64,000 bases of DNA from the NCBI RefSeq assembly GCF_002775205.1, contig NC_036443.1, forward strand, positions 17,088,373 to 17,152,372, in the 5' to 3' direction. Origin of the DNA: Xiphophorus maculatus (taxonomy: Eukaryota; Chordata; Actinopteri; Cyprinodontiformes; Poeciliidae). Shown here piece after piece: positions 50,324 through 64,000 of this stretch; positions within the stretch are counted from its first letter, which is position 1, and each line of letters opens with the position of its first letter. The notes under the pieces were generated by a model that did not search any database, was not told the origin of the DNA, and saw only the letters and a list, made by a program, of their open reading frames with translations. A program made the translations under genes and the position numbers.

Positions 50324-52165
50324 AGGAGGACGATGAGACTGAGGATGATTGTGGGGAGAAACTGGGGAAGGGGAAGCTAAGAATCAAGGCTGCAGTGACT
50401 ACAAGAGTGAAAAAGTATCTTCAACTGAAATTTCATCAACTTAATGACAACTTTGCCTGTTCTTGTCAAAAGCTAAGTCTTAACTCCATTAGGTAAATGC
50501 AAAGTATGGCCGGATACTTTCGCTTCTCTCCTCACTGACTGGCATCTCCTGGGAAAGTCCAGGCCTCTCCTAGAGATGGCTTGTTGGTTTAATATCCAAG
50601 GTTCGGTGTCTGTCCCAGGATGCTGAAGGGCAACGACTTGCACAGGTCTTTGTCCCAGCCGGCCCTTAAAACAAAAGGCTCACAGTTGCAGCCAATACAG
50701 CTAACTCAAATGCTCCAGCTTAAGTGTATGTATTACATGGCTCCAAAGTGTCATATTGCAAGCAACCATCAACAACATTGTCCTTCCAGCTTTCATTGCT
50801 GTAAAGATAGTCTAACACCGCTGCAAAAATGGTAAACTTAGAACAGCCACTTTTCTAGCTGAGGTAGCCTTATTAGCTGCATGTCCTAATAGGCTGGTGT
50901 TCTTGGGCTAGCACAGTGTTTCCTAATAAGATGGACCCAGATGGTCTCCTGCTTGAGACTTATCATATAATGAGATATGGCACAATGTAAAATGATATTG
51001 GGAAGTCTTTTGGTGGAAACACAGCAAAATTATTAGGAACCACTGGTCTAACATCCGGCTGGAATGGATGAACTAACTTTACTGGCCCGTCGGAGCCGCT
51101 GGCCTTTCTCAACCTATCCCTGAACGAGACTGCTGCTTGGGACTTAACTGTGAAATGGCCTTCTACAGACCAGACAAGACAAAGAGGATTCAACAAACTA
51201 GCACAACATTTGTTAGTAGCAGAAGCACTAACAACAGACTTTTAAAAGACTACACAAAGAACTATGCTGCAAAAAGATGGCCCATCCATGGGCATAGCAG
51301 AAATGCAGGTTCTTGGGATGCAACGGCTTATCCGAGTCACTTGTTTGAACAAAGGAGGCTGTGGGCCCTCAACTGAGACTGCTCAAACTGACTGCCAAAG
51401 TGAAGCCACAAATGTGTTGCCATAATATATGGTCTGAAACAGAGTGAGACAATGTGAAAATGAAAGTGAACCATTACAGCTATGTAAAAAAAAAAAAGAA
51501 GAAAATGCATTCATGTACAGAAATGTCACTCTGCGGAGGTCTTTTTTTTGATATTCTGTGTAATCATAAAAGCTATTAGGTACAGGTTGACTATGCTAAA
51601 ACTCATAACCAAAAGGATATCCAGAGCTGTAAATATAACACCTCTCTAGGATCATAGCTGTTTACTATCTTCAAATACTGCACAACTAATAGACAATACA
51701 ATTGTAAAATTGTTCTACTGAGATTGGTAAACATATCAATGCATATGATTTTTTTTTCTACAAGGGTGAACATGTTACATTTCCTGTGTGTTTGTTTTAA
51801 GCTGGGCCAAAATAAGGTTCAGTTTTACCTATCTGTAAATTATTAAGCAAGATTCCTATCATAGACGGATGTCACTACTGAATGCCGTTTAGTCACTGGG
51901 ACCTATAGATGCCATTATTACGCCAGAAGCCTCATTAGCAACAGTTACAGAATCAGTGAGTCATTATGACTGACAAAAAAAACACTCAGCATGACAGTAA
52001 ATAGATATCTTAACATTCGATATGGCAGTTCTGTCGGTTTGTAGCAGTGTGAAATGTGTTCTTTGGTCATAAATGTATCCTACAATCGATTGACTGATTG
52101 GAGGCAGTTTGTCCAAGGACTAACTGGTGTAAAATGAACAATAAAATGATATTCTGAGGGACATA
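50324..52165 (+). other. atp6ap1l: atp6ap1l 3'UTR ending near a polyadenylation signal
   Basis: About 1.8 kb of non-coding sequence follows the stop. AATAAA occurs at 52140-52145, with a T/GT-rich stretch about 25 bases later, which makes a good cleavage site. The ORFs within the segment show no recognisable product. Confidence 0.5.
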
Positions 52166-53615
52166 TCTGCTGTGCTTCTCTGGGACCATATGTTTATTTT
52201 TTTAACTTTTTTATTTTTTTGGTGTTTATTCTTAATGGTTTCCATGCAAATAATAATTTTGTATAGCTTTTTATTATTATAAAAAATATATAAAAACAAT
52301 ATATTTTTTATTATAGCTTTGTTTCTCAGTGAGAAAAACTATATGAAGGGGATTTACCTTCAATGAATGCCACAAAAGTGATGCGAGTAATACTATGTGT
52401 TCATGAGAAGAGTAGGGCTTTTCCAAAGAAAAATCTTATTCTAGACAAAAAGTATACTGTATATATATTATATACACATAATTTGTCAGTGCAAGTTATA
52501 AAACAATAGTAATATGTACATTTCTTATGGAATAACTGCAAGATTTACAGAGCATCAGCTTCGAAATGATTGAAATTTTCAACTAATTTAAAATAACAGT
52601 CTAGTGATAATAGCATTTGTGTCTTAAATCTATGGTCAAAATGTATGCAAGGCAAAAAAAAAAACCTTGAATAGAGGAAGTAAACTGTAAATGTATATGC
52701 ACGGCAAACTAAAGTTGTAATGGCCCTACAGTTATACCAACGAAAATATTTCAAATAGTTTCTGCATATACCCTAAATAAAACAAACTCATCCTTCTTGT
52801 TGAAAGATAGTGACATCTAATGGTATGGAGTAATACTGGATTTGAAAGCCTGCACTTACCTATGATTAAACCAGAGGTATTTTCTGCTTCAACTGAAAGC
52901 TAAGATTAAGAGCTAAAAAAAACTTCCACTGGTTATTATCTTTTATTTCATCAATATTAAGTTACTTTGATATAAATATAAAAATATTAAACTTGGTTGA
53001 TCATGCAGCATTTAGTTGCTTGATATTTAAAGGAGATGCATGATTATAGGTGGGTGTTGTGATTTTTCTTTTCTTTCTTGGACTTTCTTGAAGCCTTCTT
53101 GTATCAGTATGAAAATCCATTCTCTACCAGAGTACCAGTAGAAATAATAAGGCCATCACCAGACTTCACTATTGGCAGTGATAGTGAACAAATGTCACTG
53201 CCAATGACATTGACTGAAAAGGTGAAACTTGGAAAAAAAAAATGTGTTTGTTTTTTGCTCATTTAAGAAAAAAAAGATCTTTGGTGAGTCATATTGTGAC
53301 TAATTATTTGTGAGCCATTTAGTTAATTTCCATTTTATTCACCTATTTCATATAAATTTTTAATTGATGACAAGTTTTATATGCGCTTCATATTTGTGCA
53401 TATTTGGAGCTTTCCAAACTCATGGCACGCAGGAAAAGCTCCACCTGTTTTCTGGATCACATGCCATCTAAACTTGTAAATGACTGTCTGTCTCCCAGTT
53501 ATTCTCACACTCAATGAAAATCATCAACTCCTCCTTCAAATCGGGTGCAGTCTCCCCAACTTTCAAGCTGGCTCATCCCACCTCACTTCCAATGATTTAC
53601 ATGAATCATTTCCAC

Positions 53616-53760
<145 letters not shown>

Positions 53761-53840
53761 GTGCTATACAAATGTTATTTGTATAGCACATTTCAGCAGC
53801 AAGGCATTTCAAAGTGCTTTACATCATTACAAACACAGAA
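53761..53840 (-). repeat. LINE/SINE-like 3' tail next to a CAAT microsatellite
   Basis: On the minus strand the segment reads as a retroposon tail (GTAAAGCACTTTGAAATGCC, then GTGCTATACAAAT) that runs into the (ATTG)n tract. Fish L2-type retroposons end in tandem repeats of this kind, so the microsatellite may have grown from the element's tail. Confidence 0.35.
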
Positions 53841-56800
53841 ACACAGAAACAGCAGTCCTCAAAGTGACCAATGATCATGTTTAACCGTGTCAATACCATA
53901 ACCTATTAATAGGAGCGGGTCAAGCAACACAAAAACTGCAAAAAACTGACTCAATAGTGAGATCCAAGGAATGAACTACAAACATATCACAGACAGACTG
54001 GAAAATAAAGCACTTTGAGAACTATGTTATTATTCTGACGGGTCAAGGCAGTTTGAGAAGCAACAGAAATGTTAGGTTGGTTAAAAGATTTGCAGCAGAA
54101 CACAGGAGAGAAAAGGCCATGTTGGTCAAACTTGGATCAGCAGTAGAACTGTTTAATCCTTTGGTGTATTCTTACATTTTAACCATCAAGTAGCACAGCA
54201 GAAATTATTATATAAGAATATAATATTAATTTCTTTGTAGCTATAAATTTTAGTTTTAAGGAAGATAGTCTATAAAAAATACAATGTATTTAGTATTTTG
54301 TGAAAATTTTGAGGAGAGAAGAAGAAAACATAATTTAAATTTATGAATTAGCTTAGGATGTATGTTTGCATGGATACTGAGAAAGAACTTCAAACAAGCA
54401 GATTAAAGCAGATTAATTAATAAAACCATGAAGGATTCCGCTGTTTTTCTAGTTTTACTATATAAGAATTATAAGATAAGAATATTTAATTCTAAAGTTA
54501 TTATGCTTAGAGAGTCATTATTGAGAGTAATAGTTTTTTTTCACCACCAACCAAACAGCGTCGTTGTCTGCTTTCTTACAAATTGCATCAAACGGTTGCT
54601 CAAGCTTACGTGAAAAGTAAATAAATAGCAGAAAATGTCATAGGCTGAATTAGTTGTACATCTTTATTGAATTGGAATAACAATGAGGTTCATTCATCAG
54701 TGAAAATAACTACCTATAAGCAGGTAGTAAAACATTTTCTCACTAATCCCATTTATCTGTATTAAAACTATTGTTTTTATTGTTTTGGTTTAATAGTCTA
54801 ATATTTGAAGCAATTATATGTAGTGTTTTCATTAGCTTTTGTGAGAAATTGAAAATTTAGTTGATTAAATAAATACATTTTCAATAATATTGAAATTAAT
54901 TGAAATGCACCCATTGAATCATTTTATATTTTTGGGAAATGTAATGTTATACTCCGTCCTCTAGATGTCAGTATACACATGTGTCAAAGCTTACAGCTTT
55001 CTACGTGATGTAAGCTCATGTTGTGGGAAAGCTAGTGGATTTAATTACTTTTATTTGCTGTCGAGATAGTTTGTACTACAACTTCAAAGGTCAGTAAAAG
55101 CTTTAATGATTTTAATTATCTGTGCATTACACCGTGGCAGTGCATAAACATCCTAATAAAAAGAGCAAGCAATGTACAAATTACGGCACACAGATAAAGC
55201 AATGTTCATATATAGCCTTCATAGATAACCCAATTTTAAGTTGCATTTTCAGTTTAGCTGGAACCATCACTGGATCAAACATTTCAGTGATTCATACTTC
55301 TTCTTTACTGTCACATTTCAGGCAGAACAGAAGGGGTGGTGTTTCGTGTTTGTTGTTAATCTCTTTCCTGCGCAGAACTCTACAGCTCGGATCCTCAGAG
55401 TCCTCAAAGCTGGGAATTCAGACTTTGTGGATGCAGCCTGCGCAGAGACAGATAGGCCCGCCTGTTTTATATGTAAAGCTTCCAGTCAGAAAGCACAGCC
55501 CATAGGGTCCTCACATCACTCCTTTGTTGAAGAAAAAACTTTTGCAGCTTGGCCCAATCGTCTAGGCGGCTTTTAATAGAGGCTGCACAAGACAGTGCAC
55601 CTGCACTAGGTGGGTTGGGTTTGACCTTTTTCTGAATCACTAAATATATGTTCATTACAGAGCTGCCACTTGGAGGGATCAGGCACCGCTACTTGACCGT
55701 CCTCTTTTTCTTTTGTTCTTAAACACCTACATTTTTTTCTGCCTTTTTCAGTACTATTATCAAAGCAAACATAATCAGATTTTTGAGCCAAAAAGATATA
55801 TTTCAAAAGCCAATAAGCAATTTTAAAAGACCTTTGTAATTGTTATTTGTTGAATGGACATGTGGCTGCTTAATGGCAACAGAAAGAGTATAGAGAAGGA
55901 TTTTTTAGAAGGATTTCCAAGGATAAGATTCACAGAAACTGAAAACAGTTGCTGCCTCTGGGATAATTGGAATGCTAAAACTAATGAATGGAAGCAATCC
56001 CAACCCAGGACAAATGACTCCACATAGTTAAAAGCTTGGAAAAATATTTTTGATTCAATATCAATAGCATTGAGTTAAAAGTCAATCTACTGAGATTGTT
56101 GCAGCTATTATTTGTGAGCATAAAGTTTATTATGTTACAATAAAATGCCCTTCTACAATAGTTTGTAGTTCATGTAGATGATGTCTGCAAATTATGTTGA
56201 TTGATCATGTGAAATGATTCTTCTGAATGTGTAGCCACAATAATAAGTTTGAGCTAGTAGTTAGTTTTAGTGGTGTGGTTTGCTGTGTTTTCACAAATAC
56301 ATTGCCATTTAGTCAAAAACATCAATGAGTAAAACATGAACCGATATTGTCAGAAAACATGAGATCTATACAACCGTGGCCTGACTATACTGGGGACTCA
56401 GTTGTTGGGAGGAACATGCTGACAGATCTGTGCATGTCAGTTTAAAATTACTTATGGAAACTGGAGTAGAATTATCTCTATCCAATGTCTACCAAAACTC
56501 GAGCATCTCAAATTGCAGTTTTTTCTCCAATGTGGTGAATTAGAAGCAGACTAGGCTCACCACAATGAGCTGCCCTCCTAGTTACATTTTTCTTGACTTC
56601 CTCCACCTCACCATCTAAATCTTAACTTCATCACCTCGGATTCAAGCTGGAGACTTTGATATGGATGCTTTTCTCTTTGGTGAACTGTGTGCTATGCATT
56701 GCTCAGTACTCCAAACATAACATATTAAGCGTTTGGCCATTTTCTGCTGTATTGTCAGGTGCTTTTTGCCTTTATAAATATTTTTCGATGTTAGACATAA

Positions 56801-59800
56801 ACTTAACTATCATTAGGTTGAACCTGATTAAAAAAGAATAGTATTGAAAAAAATGGCTCTGTCTCTCTCTCATTCTAAGGTGTCATAGTTGTAGTCATGC
56901 TGCTATATAGGCTTAGGCCAAACAATGTCAGACAAAATTACTACTTTTTCCTCACTTTTGTCTTGTACTACTTTTAACTTGCATTATTTGCTGCTATTTT
57001 TGCTATTAAAGGCGCCGAATTATGTAGTTTCCAGTCACAAAAGTGCCATTTTATAGTCCAGTCAAGTAACTATGTTACCTTCAGTTATTATAAAATGTTG
57101 CATATATCAAACATAACTAAAGAAATTTGACTTTGCAATTTGATGCTTTGAAATTGGTCTCTATGTTTTCAAGAAGCTTCTGCTCTTTCCAACAGTCCTC
57201 CTTCAACATGTCATCACAACAGTGCTCCTCCATTAAACCATTTACAACTGTTCTTGCATTGCACTGAGAAGTAATCTGTATGGAGAGCTCAGGAGATGAG
57301 CAGTTCCACCTGGTGTTTGCTAATTGCTGCTGCTGCTGCTAGTCTGAAGGAACTGAGTGGTGAGGCAGGGGGAAGGGTGTTCTGTGAGGCGGAAGATCAG
57401 CTTGGTAACTGCAGCTCCGAGGTGGAGCTGTGTGGAAAAGGTGAGAGCAAGCATTTTAAGCGAGAGCAAGTATTTTAAGCTGTCACAATAGATTTAAGGA
57501 TTCTTCAAGCACATATAGACTCCAGGTATATTTTTGAAGAGGCAATGACATTATAACATGATATAAAGCTCAAAAAAGTTTACATAAAAGTTCACAGTTA
57601 CATAATACCCCCATTGCCCCCTTTGAAATATAGATAATGAATATAGATAATGTGCTCTGACTCAGCACTTCGTATTTGGGATTATCCCGGTGTGTCAATC
57701 ACTGACTCATCCCAACAGGAGTACTTTGATGTACATAAGAGCTTAGTGAGTTGACTATTAATTGAACGTAACATTAGAGCCAATCACAGCCTCCAAGCTC
57801 CTCATCCCGTATCTACACAGCCTTAGTGAATGGCCTCATTTTAGCCTCTTGGGCGTGTTATTATAGCAAATGAGTTGGTTATCAACAAAACAGCGTAGTC
57901 TATGGAGCTCTGACTAATAAACAGTCCTAGAGTTGAATGTAAACACTTTATGTTGCTTTACAGAGAGTTATTTTTGCTTAGATATAGCATTTTTAAGATA
58001 TTTGCTTGAAGATTGTAGAGTCTTATTTTCACAATATAGAAACATTTATAAAAAGGTTTCTTTAGCAGTGCTTGGTCAGTTTATTTTTCAGGTGGTTTAG
58101 TGTAACATATCCAATTTGCAACCAAAAAAGCTGACAGGAAGACTGTATCTAGTTATGCTCCCTTGTGCTGTAATTTCCGGTTACACTGGGCATTGCCTTG
58201 GTTCTTTAGGAAAACATTTTCTTTTTGAAGAATAATCATTTGAATAAATTAAAAATATACATTTTAATAAGGTGCGCTTAGAATAGGCCAATGAGACCTA
58301 AGAAAAAAGATAAAAAGGAGATTGTATATCTGAAAAATGATGACAGGAGGAGGGAGAATAATAAAGAGAAGAGAAAGAATAATTGAAGGAAGAAAGGACT
58401 TGTAACAGCAAGTTACAATTTATTTATTCATTTTTAATTGAAGTCACCAGAAAATGTAAAATGAAATTGGATGCTCTGGGCACCATGGTCTGAATGCAAT
58501 GCCACACACAGATATGATTTTTAGTGTGCTGTGCAAAACAATGAAAATATTACGTCCCGTCTGGCTGCCTGTTATTCCACATAATGAAACTACCTATCCA
58601 ATCAAGCATTTTTCTATGCAATCAGTTAGCTGCTCGAGGCATTTCAGAGTTTCTTTGAAGATTGAAAACAAAATTGACAAGCCGACTCAATAATAAAAAG
58701 TCACACTATCCCCACACACTTTTATATAGTGTTGTTGTTTTTTTCTTACTAGTCAGAAATTCACCACATTTCAGACCTGTCCTCATTTCTTGACTGCAGG
58801 TTGTCTGTGTCATTCATTTAGACAAAATGTCTATGATCAAGACATTTGGCAAATATTTTTTACAATTTGCAGTTAACTGGTATAAAGTAAATCTGATCCT
58901 TTTTTACATGTGTATATCTGAATTTGTTATTTATATAAATACTGGATTTAAAACAAATGTGGAGTTCGGTCATGGATAAGTAGCTTCACTTGCTGCTTAC
59001 AACCAGATGCTGAGAGACAATGTGAAGAAACTTATTAAAGTTTGATATGTTGTGTTTTCTCCAGACACTGCTATCCAGAGAACACAAACACTCAAGAACA
59101 TGCTATACAAGACAAAGGATGTTCCTGATGAATTTTACCCAAACTAATGCGTCTACACGAATAAACTGCATAGCAAATTTACCTGATGACTACCTACATA
59201 GTATTTCTGTCTGTCCCAGGTTTGCTTGGACCAATCTGTATCCTGGGCCACTTTTATTGCCACCCCACACTGGCTCAGTAGAGACAGAGCAAATATTTAT
59301 TTATTTTTAATTCCTTCATTTCCACTCTGATCATCCATACCTGTGCCTGAACTGGCATTTCATTCTTTCAAAATTAACTGAATGCGATTTCTGTTCTGGC
59401 TACATCCTTTGAGAAGAGTTTCTGGTGCTCTTCTCTTCTTCTTCTTTTTTCTTTTTTTCTCTTCTTTTGTGTTTTTTTTGTTTTCAGTTTTTCTTGCAGC
59501 TATTGTGTCCATCAGCAGCTTGAATGATTTATATGAAGATATTTATACTGTCAGTTTAACATTTAACAAAGCAGTAAAGCCAACACGTCTTTATTGCATG
59601 GTTCTTCCATGTTATGGGTCATTATCATTGTGAGTCCTTCTATTCTATCAGCTAATTTCCATTTCATAAATGGGCCAATCTTCTGATTCTTATCTGTTAG
59701 AAATGGAAATAACTGGTTCATAATTGGTCTTAAACACAATTCCATTCACTAATGTTCTTCCAATTTTTGAGGTTCTATTTGAGGCAAATTCATTCATCTT

Positions 59801-59984
59801 TGGTGTCTTTTAAGAAAGCCTGAAGGAAAACGTTGATGCCAAAGGAAACCCTCTTCTATTTTAAATGAACGATTTTTCTCTTTGTTCTTCATGTTTGGAT
59901 ATTTGTTTTCACTAAACAAGTTGTTTCGCTATTTTTTTCAATACTCATGTTTAGTTTTAAAGGAATCCATGGCTTCTTCCTGTC

Positions 59985-60125
59985 ACAAGTTGATACAGCT
60001 CCAGGCAAGGCACTTAGAGTCTTTCCAACTCTTTTCGGTAAATAAATGGGCGTGTGATTGGGTGAAAGTATCTATAATGTAAAGTGCTTTGAATGATCAG
60101 CATGACTGGGAAGATGATACATAAA
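59985..60125 (+). repeat. Degraded SINE-like sequence
   Basis: GATTGGGTGAAAGTATCTAT followed by GTAAAGTGCTTTGAATGATC resembles the conserved 3' part of fish V-SINE-type repeats. Ends and target duplications are not visible. Confidence 0.3.
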
Positions 60126-61704
60126 TTACTATTAGTGTTTAATTTTTTTTTCTTAGTCCAGCAACTCTGGCTCTGTTGGTGGAAATTAAATGAACACTAT
60201 TTGGGTAAAAGTAAAGTAGGGTTTTTGAGGGAGAGTAGAAAGAGAAGTGAATCTATCTGTGCGATGGGTAAAATTCTGTGACATGTTGACATCCTAGACA
60301 AGTTAATACTTGTAAGCTTCGGTTAATATTCTTAAGTTTTTACACTAATCTGCAATGATAATTATCAGGTAGCCTTAAGTGCAGTGCAGTAAACTTTATT
60401 AATGTGGCTACAAAACCTTGAGACAGACAGACAACCTGACCTTGGTGTACTCACCCTGTAGCTGCTGGAGATATTGGTTGACAATGTCTACAAAGTTAAG
60501 AACCAAATCCTGCTGTTGTGCATTGACTTTTTTTTAAATTTTCCAATAAAATATAATGATATCTTCCTGTTGCATTACCATGCATTCCACACAGCAAGGA
60601 TGAAATCAATAAAACCTAGTTGATGTAAGAATGGTACCATTGTAAAGACAAGATTTATTTATTTTATTTTTCTCTTTCGTTTGCTATGATATTAGGAACA
60701 CAATAGGTAACAGCGTTTTTGGTACAGCCTGCTCTCCAAAAATTGTCTGTGATTACAGCTTTTAGAAAATGAAGAACCGAAAAATAAGAGCTCTGTCAGG
60801 CAAATTGAAATGATGCGAGACTCGACTCCTACAGTTGACTGATGTCTGTTTAAAATGGCTCACAACTCACTTTTCTTATTCTCACCTAAAGTTTTGTGCA
60901 GGGCCTCGCTGCATGCACGCTCAGTATGACAGATTGCTGCTTGTTATCAACTCATTGCAATCAGTTGTCCACTGTTGCCACATGCTGGTTCAGGAGGAGA
61001 GACTGCTGCAAAGTCAGTAACTTGATGTAATCAAATGGGTTTCCTAAGATAGAACACTTTTTTATAAGTTTGAATAAAAAACTGTAATTAACTGCGTTGC
61101 AGTCTGTGAATGAATTCAATTTAATTTAAAGTTGAATGAAAATTTGACTGATAAAGCATTTCTCTATATATATTTAATGTTTCACTTTTGCTGTGAAATG
61201 GTGCGGTACAAGTAAACAGAACTAAATTGATTAAATTTAGATGTATTTTTTGAATGCAATTGTTACAGATACACAGATCACAAAAACCCTCATAAAAGTT
61301 CCAGCTGTCTTTATAGCAATTAAGGTTGACTGAGTTAATCTCCTACATTAAATATGGCAAATTTAGTGTAACAGTAAATGGGACTAAATAGTAAAGCCCT
61401 GTCTTAATAAAATTTCTGAAAGCCTCTGAGGTTTTGAGAGAACAAAACACTTCTTGAAGATCATGTTTGGTGTAAGGTGGCAAACTAAATGCAGACACTC
61501 AGACGAGAGCTGATGGTAGTAAGTTTAATGAGGCAAGAGCACAGGTTAAAAAGTAAGACCACAGGGTACCAGAAGGTATGTAGTGCAGCACTGACTGTCA
61601 GCCAATGAGGAGCTTACTCACTCAAATACTGGTGAGTTGATTATTGGATGGAGAACCGGTGGATTAGTAACGAGCTGCAGCTGAGAGATGAGACCAAAGT
61701 GGTA

Positions 61705-61724
61705 GAGAGAGAGAGAGAGAGAGA
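61705..61724 (+). repeat. (GA)n microsatellite
   Basis: This is a short GA dinucleotide run upstream of the cacna2d3 promoter. Confidence 0.85.
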
Positions 61725-61984
61725 AAGGGAGAATTGCAAAAGGGATGAGGGAGAACAGTGGAGCTAGAAAAGTGAAACTGAAGTAAATAACACAAGAAAC
61801 TAAATAGGACATCTAAAATAATACTGAACTGAACAAGGTTGAGCAAATCCCAAAAAGGAGTAAACTGGATCGGGATGATACTAAGTGAAAAACAAATCCA
61901 AAACTCAAGTACTGAACGAACTGAAAGAATAGACTAGGCTGGAGGGAAACAACAACACAAGCTGAAGTCTACAACCAGATGGGA

Positions 61985-62171
61985 TATGACAGGTACACAC
62001 CAGAAAGACACGCCACACTTTTCAGATTTTTATTTGTACAATCTTCACATTTGTGCACTTTATGTTGCTTTACTACAAAATAAAATCCCCAGAAATGAAA
62101 TTCTGGACTGTACTGTGACAAAATGAAAGGGAAAAACTTAGCAATGGGAAAGAATGCTTTTGTGAAGCACT
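61985..62171. mobile_element. Tc1/mariner-like terminal-repeat fragment
   Basis: The block CACGCCACACTTTTCAGATT leads into a degraded terminal repeat ending TTTTGTGAAGCACTAC. Only one terminus is left. Confidence 0.45.
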
Positions 62172-62759
62172 ACACCAGCTGTTTTACACATATGTTTGAG
62201 CCACATTTGTCCATTTGGACATCCAAGCACCAGACAAAGTCACATGCTGGGCTATTGAGGCAAACTTGATCCCCTTCCAGTTCTTTGTCAGAATCCCTGC
62301 TTCTTTGTGAAATGCAATCCATCACATGGGGTCCGTTGCCTGGGGGCTCTCATCGTCTTTCCCAACCCATATGCCTACACATACTGCCAGTGCCACATCA
62401 CTACTGCAAAGTGCATTTGGCATGCTTTAATGCAGCAGAACTGACTTATCATCCTGTCCTTCCCTTCTTCTTCCACCAAGAGGCTAAACACCCCCACTTT
62501 TTATTTATTTATTTTTTTTTGCCTGTTACTTTTTCCTGCTTCTCTCGTCCTATTATTCCTGCACTTTAGCGGCAGTTCCTGCTTCGGTGAACTGACCATA
62601 CAGTACATGACTTGATCTGACCTGAAAGCTACAGGCTACAGCTATTATTGCAATATTAGAGACCAAGAGTGAGGAGATTGAGATAGGCGGGGGGGACGAC
62701 TACGAAACAGAATGAGTCAGGCAATCCCAAGTATGGCGTAATTTCAACAACAATGCCGG

Positions 62760-63326
62760 AGCCGTCACCAGCCCCATACCCTCAGGTTCTGAGAGGACGG
62801 AGAGAAAGTGGGGTTTTGTATGGGTGGGAGAAAGTGAGGGAGAAGAGGTTAGTCCCATCAGTCAAGAGGAGAAGGCGTGCATTTATGCGCTGCGTCGTTT
62901 GATGTCCTCCCCGGTTTCTCTCCCCCCGAACCTCCAGAGTAGCTTTTCCAGAAGCCGGGGTGGGCAAATCAAAGCGACTTAGAGGACTCTCGTTTTGCGG
63001 GAGGAGTCGAGGTCGACTTAGTGTCTGGAACCCTAACAGTGTGCGCCACACTGGTCAGCGAAGCCTCGCCGGTTCACTTCGCTGTGGATAAGTCACTCAG
63101 CGGGAGCCCCGCCGTTCTCCAAAGACGCGTCGCTTATCTGCGTCCCGCACCGGCTCATAAAGCTGCCCCACTGTCATGAATTATTCAGTCAGTCAATACA
63201 GGTGACTCCAGTGTTCCTCTTTTTTTTTATTTTATTTTTTTATTCTCGTTACTGAAGTCTTTGAGGGTGGCAGCAAAAGACAGAAACTAGCATTGTGCGC
63301 GCAGGAGGCGGGTATCCGTATCAAAG
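62760..63326 (+). promoter_or_regulatory. cacna2d3: CpG-rich promoter and 5'UTR of cacna2d3
   Basis: A GC- and CpG-rich island stands out from the AT-rich DNA before it and runs up to the start codon. It has many CG dinucleotides around 62880-63170, then a T-rich run near 63220, then leader sequence. The position fits a neuronal-gene CpG-island promoter. No TATA element or start site could be fixed. Confidence 0.55.
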
Positions 63327-63861
63327 ATGCAGGTGGGTCGGTGCTGTCGGTTTATGTGGCTGGTCTTACTTTTCTCAACTCAAAACATCGGGGCAACTGG
63401 AGTTGGAGGCACCCACCAAAGCATCCCCCCGTCCGTGTAAGTAGTTCAATGTACTTTTAAAAGCATTGCCAAAATATACTTAATTCCGGGTTGTTTTTTT
63501 GCTTTGTTTTATATGGATTGCAGTTCTGTGAAGTTGCTGCCACATTTGGATTATTTGCTACATGTATTTAAACTATAATCAATTTAAAAAAAAGAAATTG
63601 TTGTAAGAAGTGTCATTTTATAAGAACATGGCAATGTGAGATAAAGAGAGGAACTAACAAGAGTTTCTTGTACTTTTAAGACACTGCTTCTTTTGTTCAT
63701 ATTTTGCAGCAATATCTTTTTTTTTAATTTATTTATTTACTTTTTTTTTAACCATTCTTGCATGTGTGCGCACCTGTAGGGTGAAGCTCTGGGCCTCTGC
63801 ATTTGGAGGGGAGATGAAGTCCATCTCTGCAAAGTACTCTGGCTCCCAGCTTCTGCAAAAG
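63327..63861 (+). CDS. cacna2d3: Voltage-gated calcium channel alpha2/delta-3 subunit, first two coding exons (partial)
   Basis: Exon 1 (63327-63436) and exon 2 (63780-63861) join in frame into the first 64 residues. The gene then continues past the right edge. Alpha2/delta subunits are extracellular, membrane-anchored proteins that raise surface levels of high-voltage-activated calcium channels. Exon 1 encodes a signal peptide (CCRFMWLVLLFSTQNIGATG). From the exon junction the protein reads SVVKLWASAFGGEMKS and then YSGSQLLQK. This is nearly identical to the start of mature human CACNA2D3 and clearly different from CACNA2D1 and D2. The donors are GTAAGT and GTGAGC, and the acceptor is CACCTGTAG. 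The VWA domain and the rest of the roughly 1,090-residue protein lie outside the window. CACNA2D4 is the closest alternative but matches less well. Confidence 0.9.
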
Positions 63862-64000
63862 GTGAGCTGATTTACCTCAGTTAACTGTCCAGGTGTACAA
63901 AAAAATATAATGCAAGAAAATATGAGAGAAAAAAAGGTCTTCAGATGGGAGCAAGACATCTTGTTCCAAACACACATACAAAGGTTCTCATATTTTTCTA

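Noticed and set aside
55241-55576. 111-residue ORF after an AG-like acceptor
   Set aside because: There is no recognisable family, no partner exon and no clear donor. It fits a chance ORF in intergenic DNA.
57296-57478. Small ORF with an alanine run
   Set aside because: The alanine run comes from a short CTG repeat. No splice or promoter context supports a gene.

Overview
The window is nuclear DNA of a ray-finned (teleost) fish. It is AT-rich, has long introns with GT..AG junctions and no operons, and carries tRNA-derived SINE, hAT-type and Tc1/mariner-type repeats that are typical of fish genomes. The encoded proteins are vertebrate orthologues. The species cannot be fixed from the sequence alone. 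The repeat mix suggests a percomorph, but that is only an impression.

Four protein-coding genes can be supported, all on the + strand. (1) bgn (biglycan) is complete in 7 coding exons between 9087 and 18673, with a probable non-coding first exon near 3000-3174. (2) b4galt3 (beta-1,4-galactosyltransferase 3) is complete in 6 coding exons between 27358 and 31259, with a 5'UTR exon at 27081-27357 and a likely CpG-rich promoter and first exon near 21640-21994. (3) atp6ap1l (V-ATPase subunit S1-like, Ac45-like) is complete in 7 coding exons between 37945 and 50323, with a long 3'UTR. (4) cacna2d3 (voltage-gated calcium channel alpha2/delta-3 subunit) is present only as its first two coding exons (63327-63861) and runs off the right edge. 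Every junction was placed by hand, and each gene keeps one open frame through all of its exons.

The rest is intron and intergenic DNA. It holds two textbook insertions with visible target-site duplications (a tRNA-type SINE at 5460-5621 and hAT-like MITEs at 2327-2539 and 20417-20641). It also holds many decayed pieces of one Tc1-like family, several long microsatellites, and one unassigned exon-like minus-strand ORF inside atp6ap1l intron 1.

The four genes do not form a pathway. Biglycan is a secreted matrix proteoglycan, B4GALT3 a Golgi glycosyltransferase, ATP6AP1L a membrane accessory protein of the proton pump, and CACNA2D3 an extracellular channel subunit. B4GALT3-type enzymes act on N-glycans such as those predicted on the other three, but that link is generic. 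I found no previously undescribed system. The points most worth a second look are the apparent lack of Ser-Gly glycosaminoglycan sites in this biglycan, the uORF stop that overlaps the b4galt3 start codon, and the unassigned minus-strand ORF.
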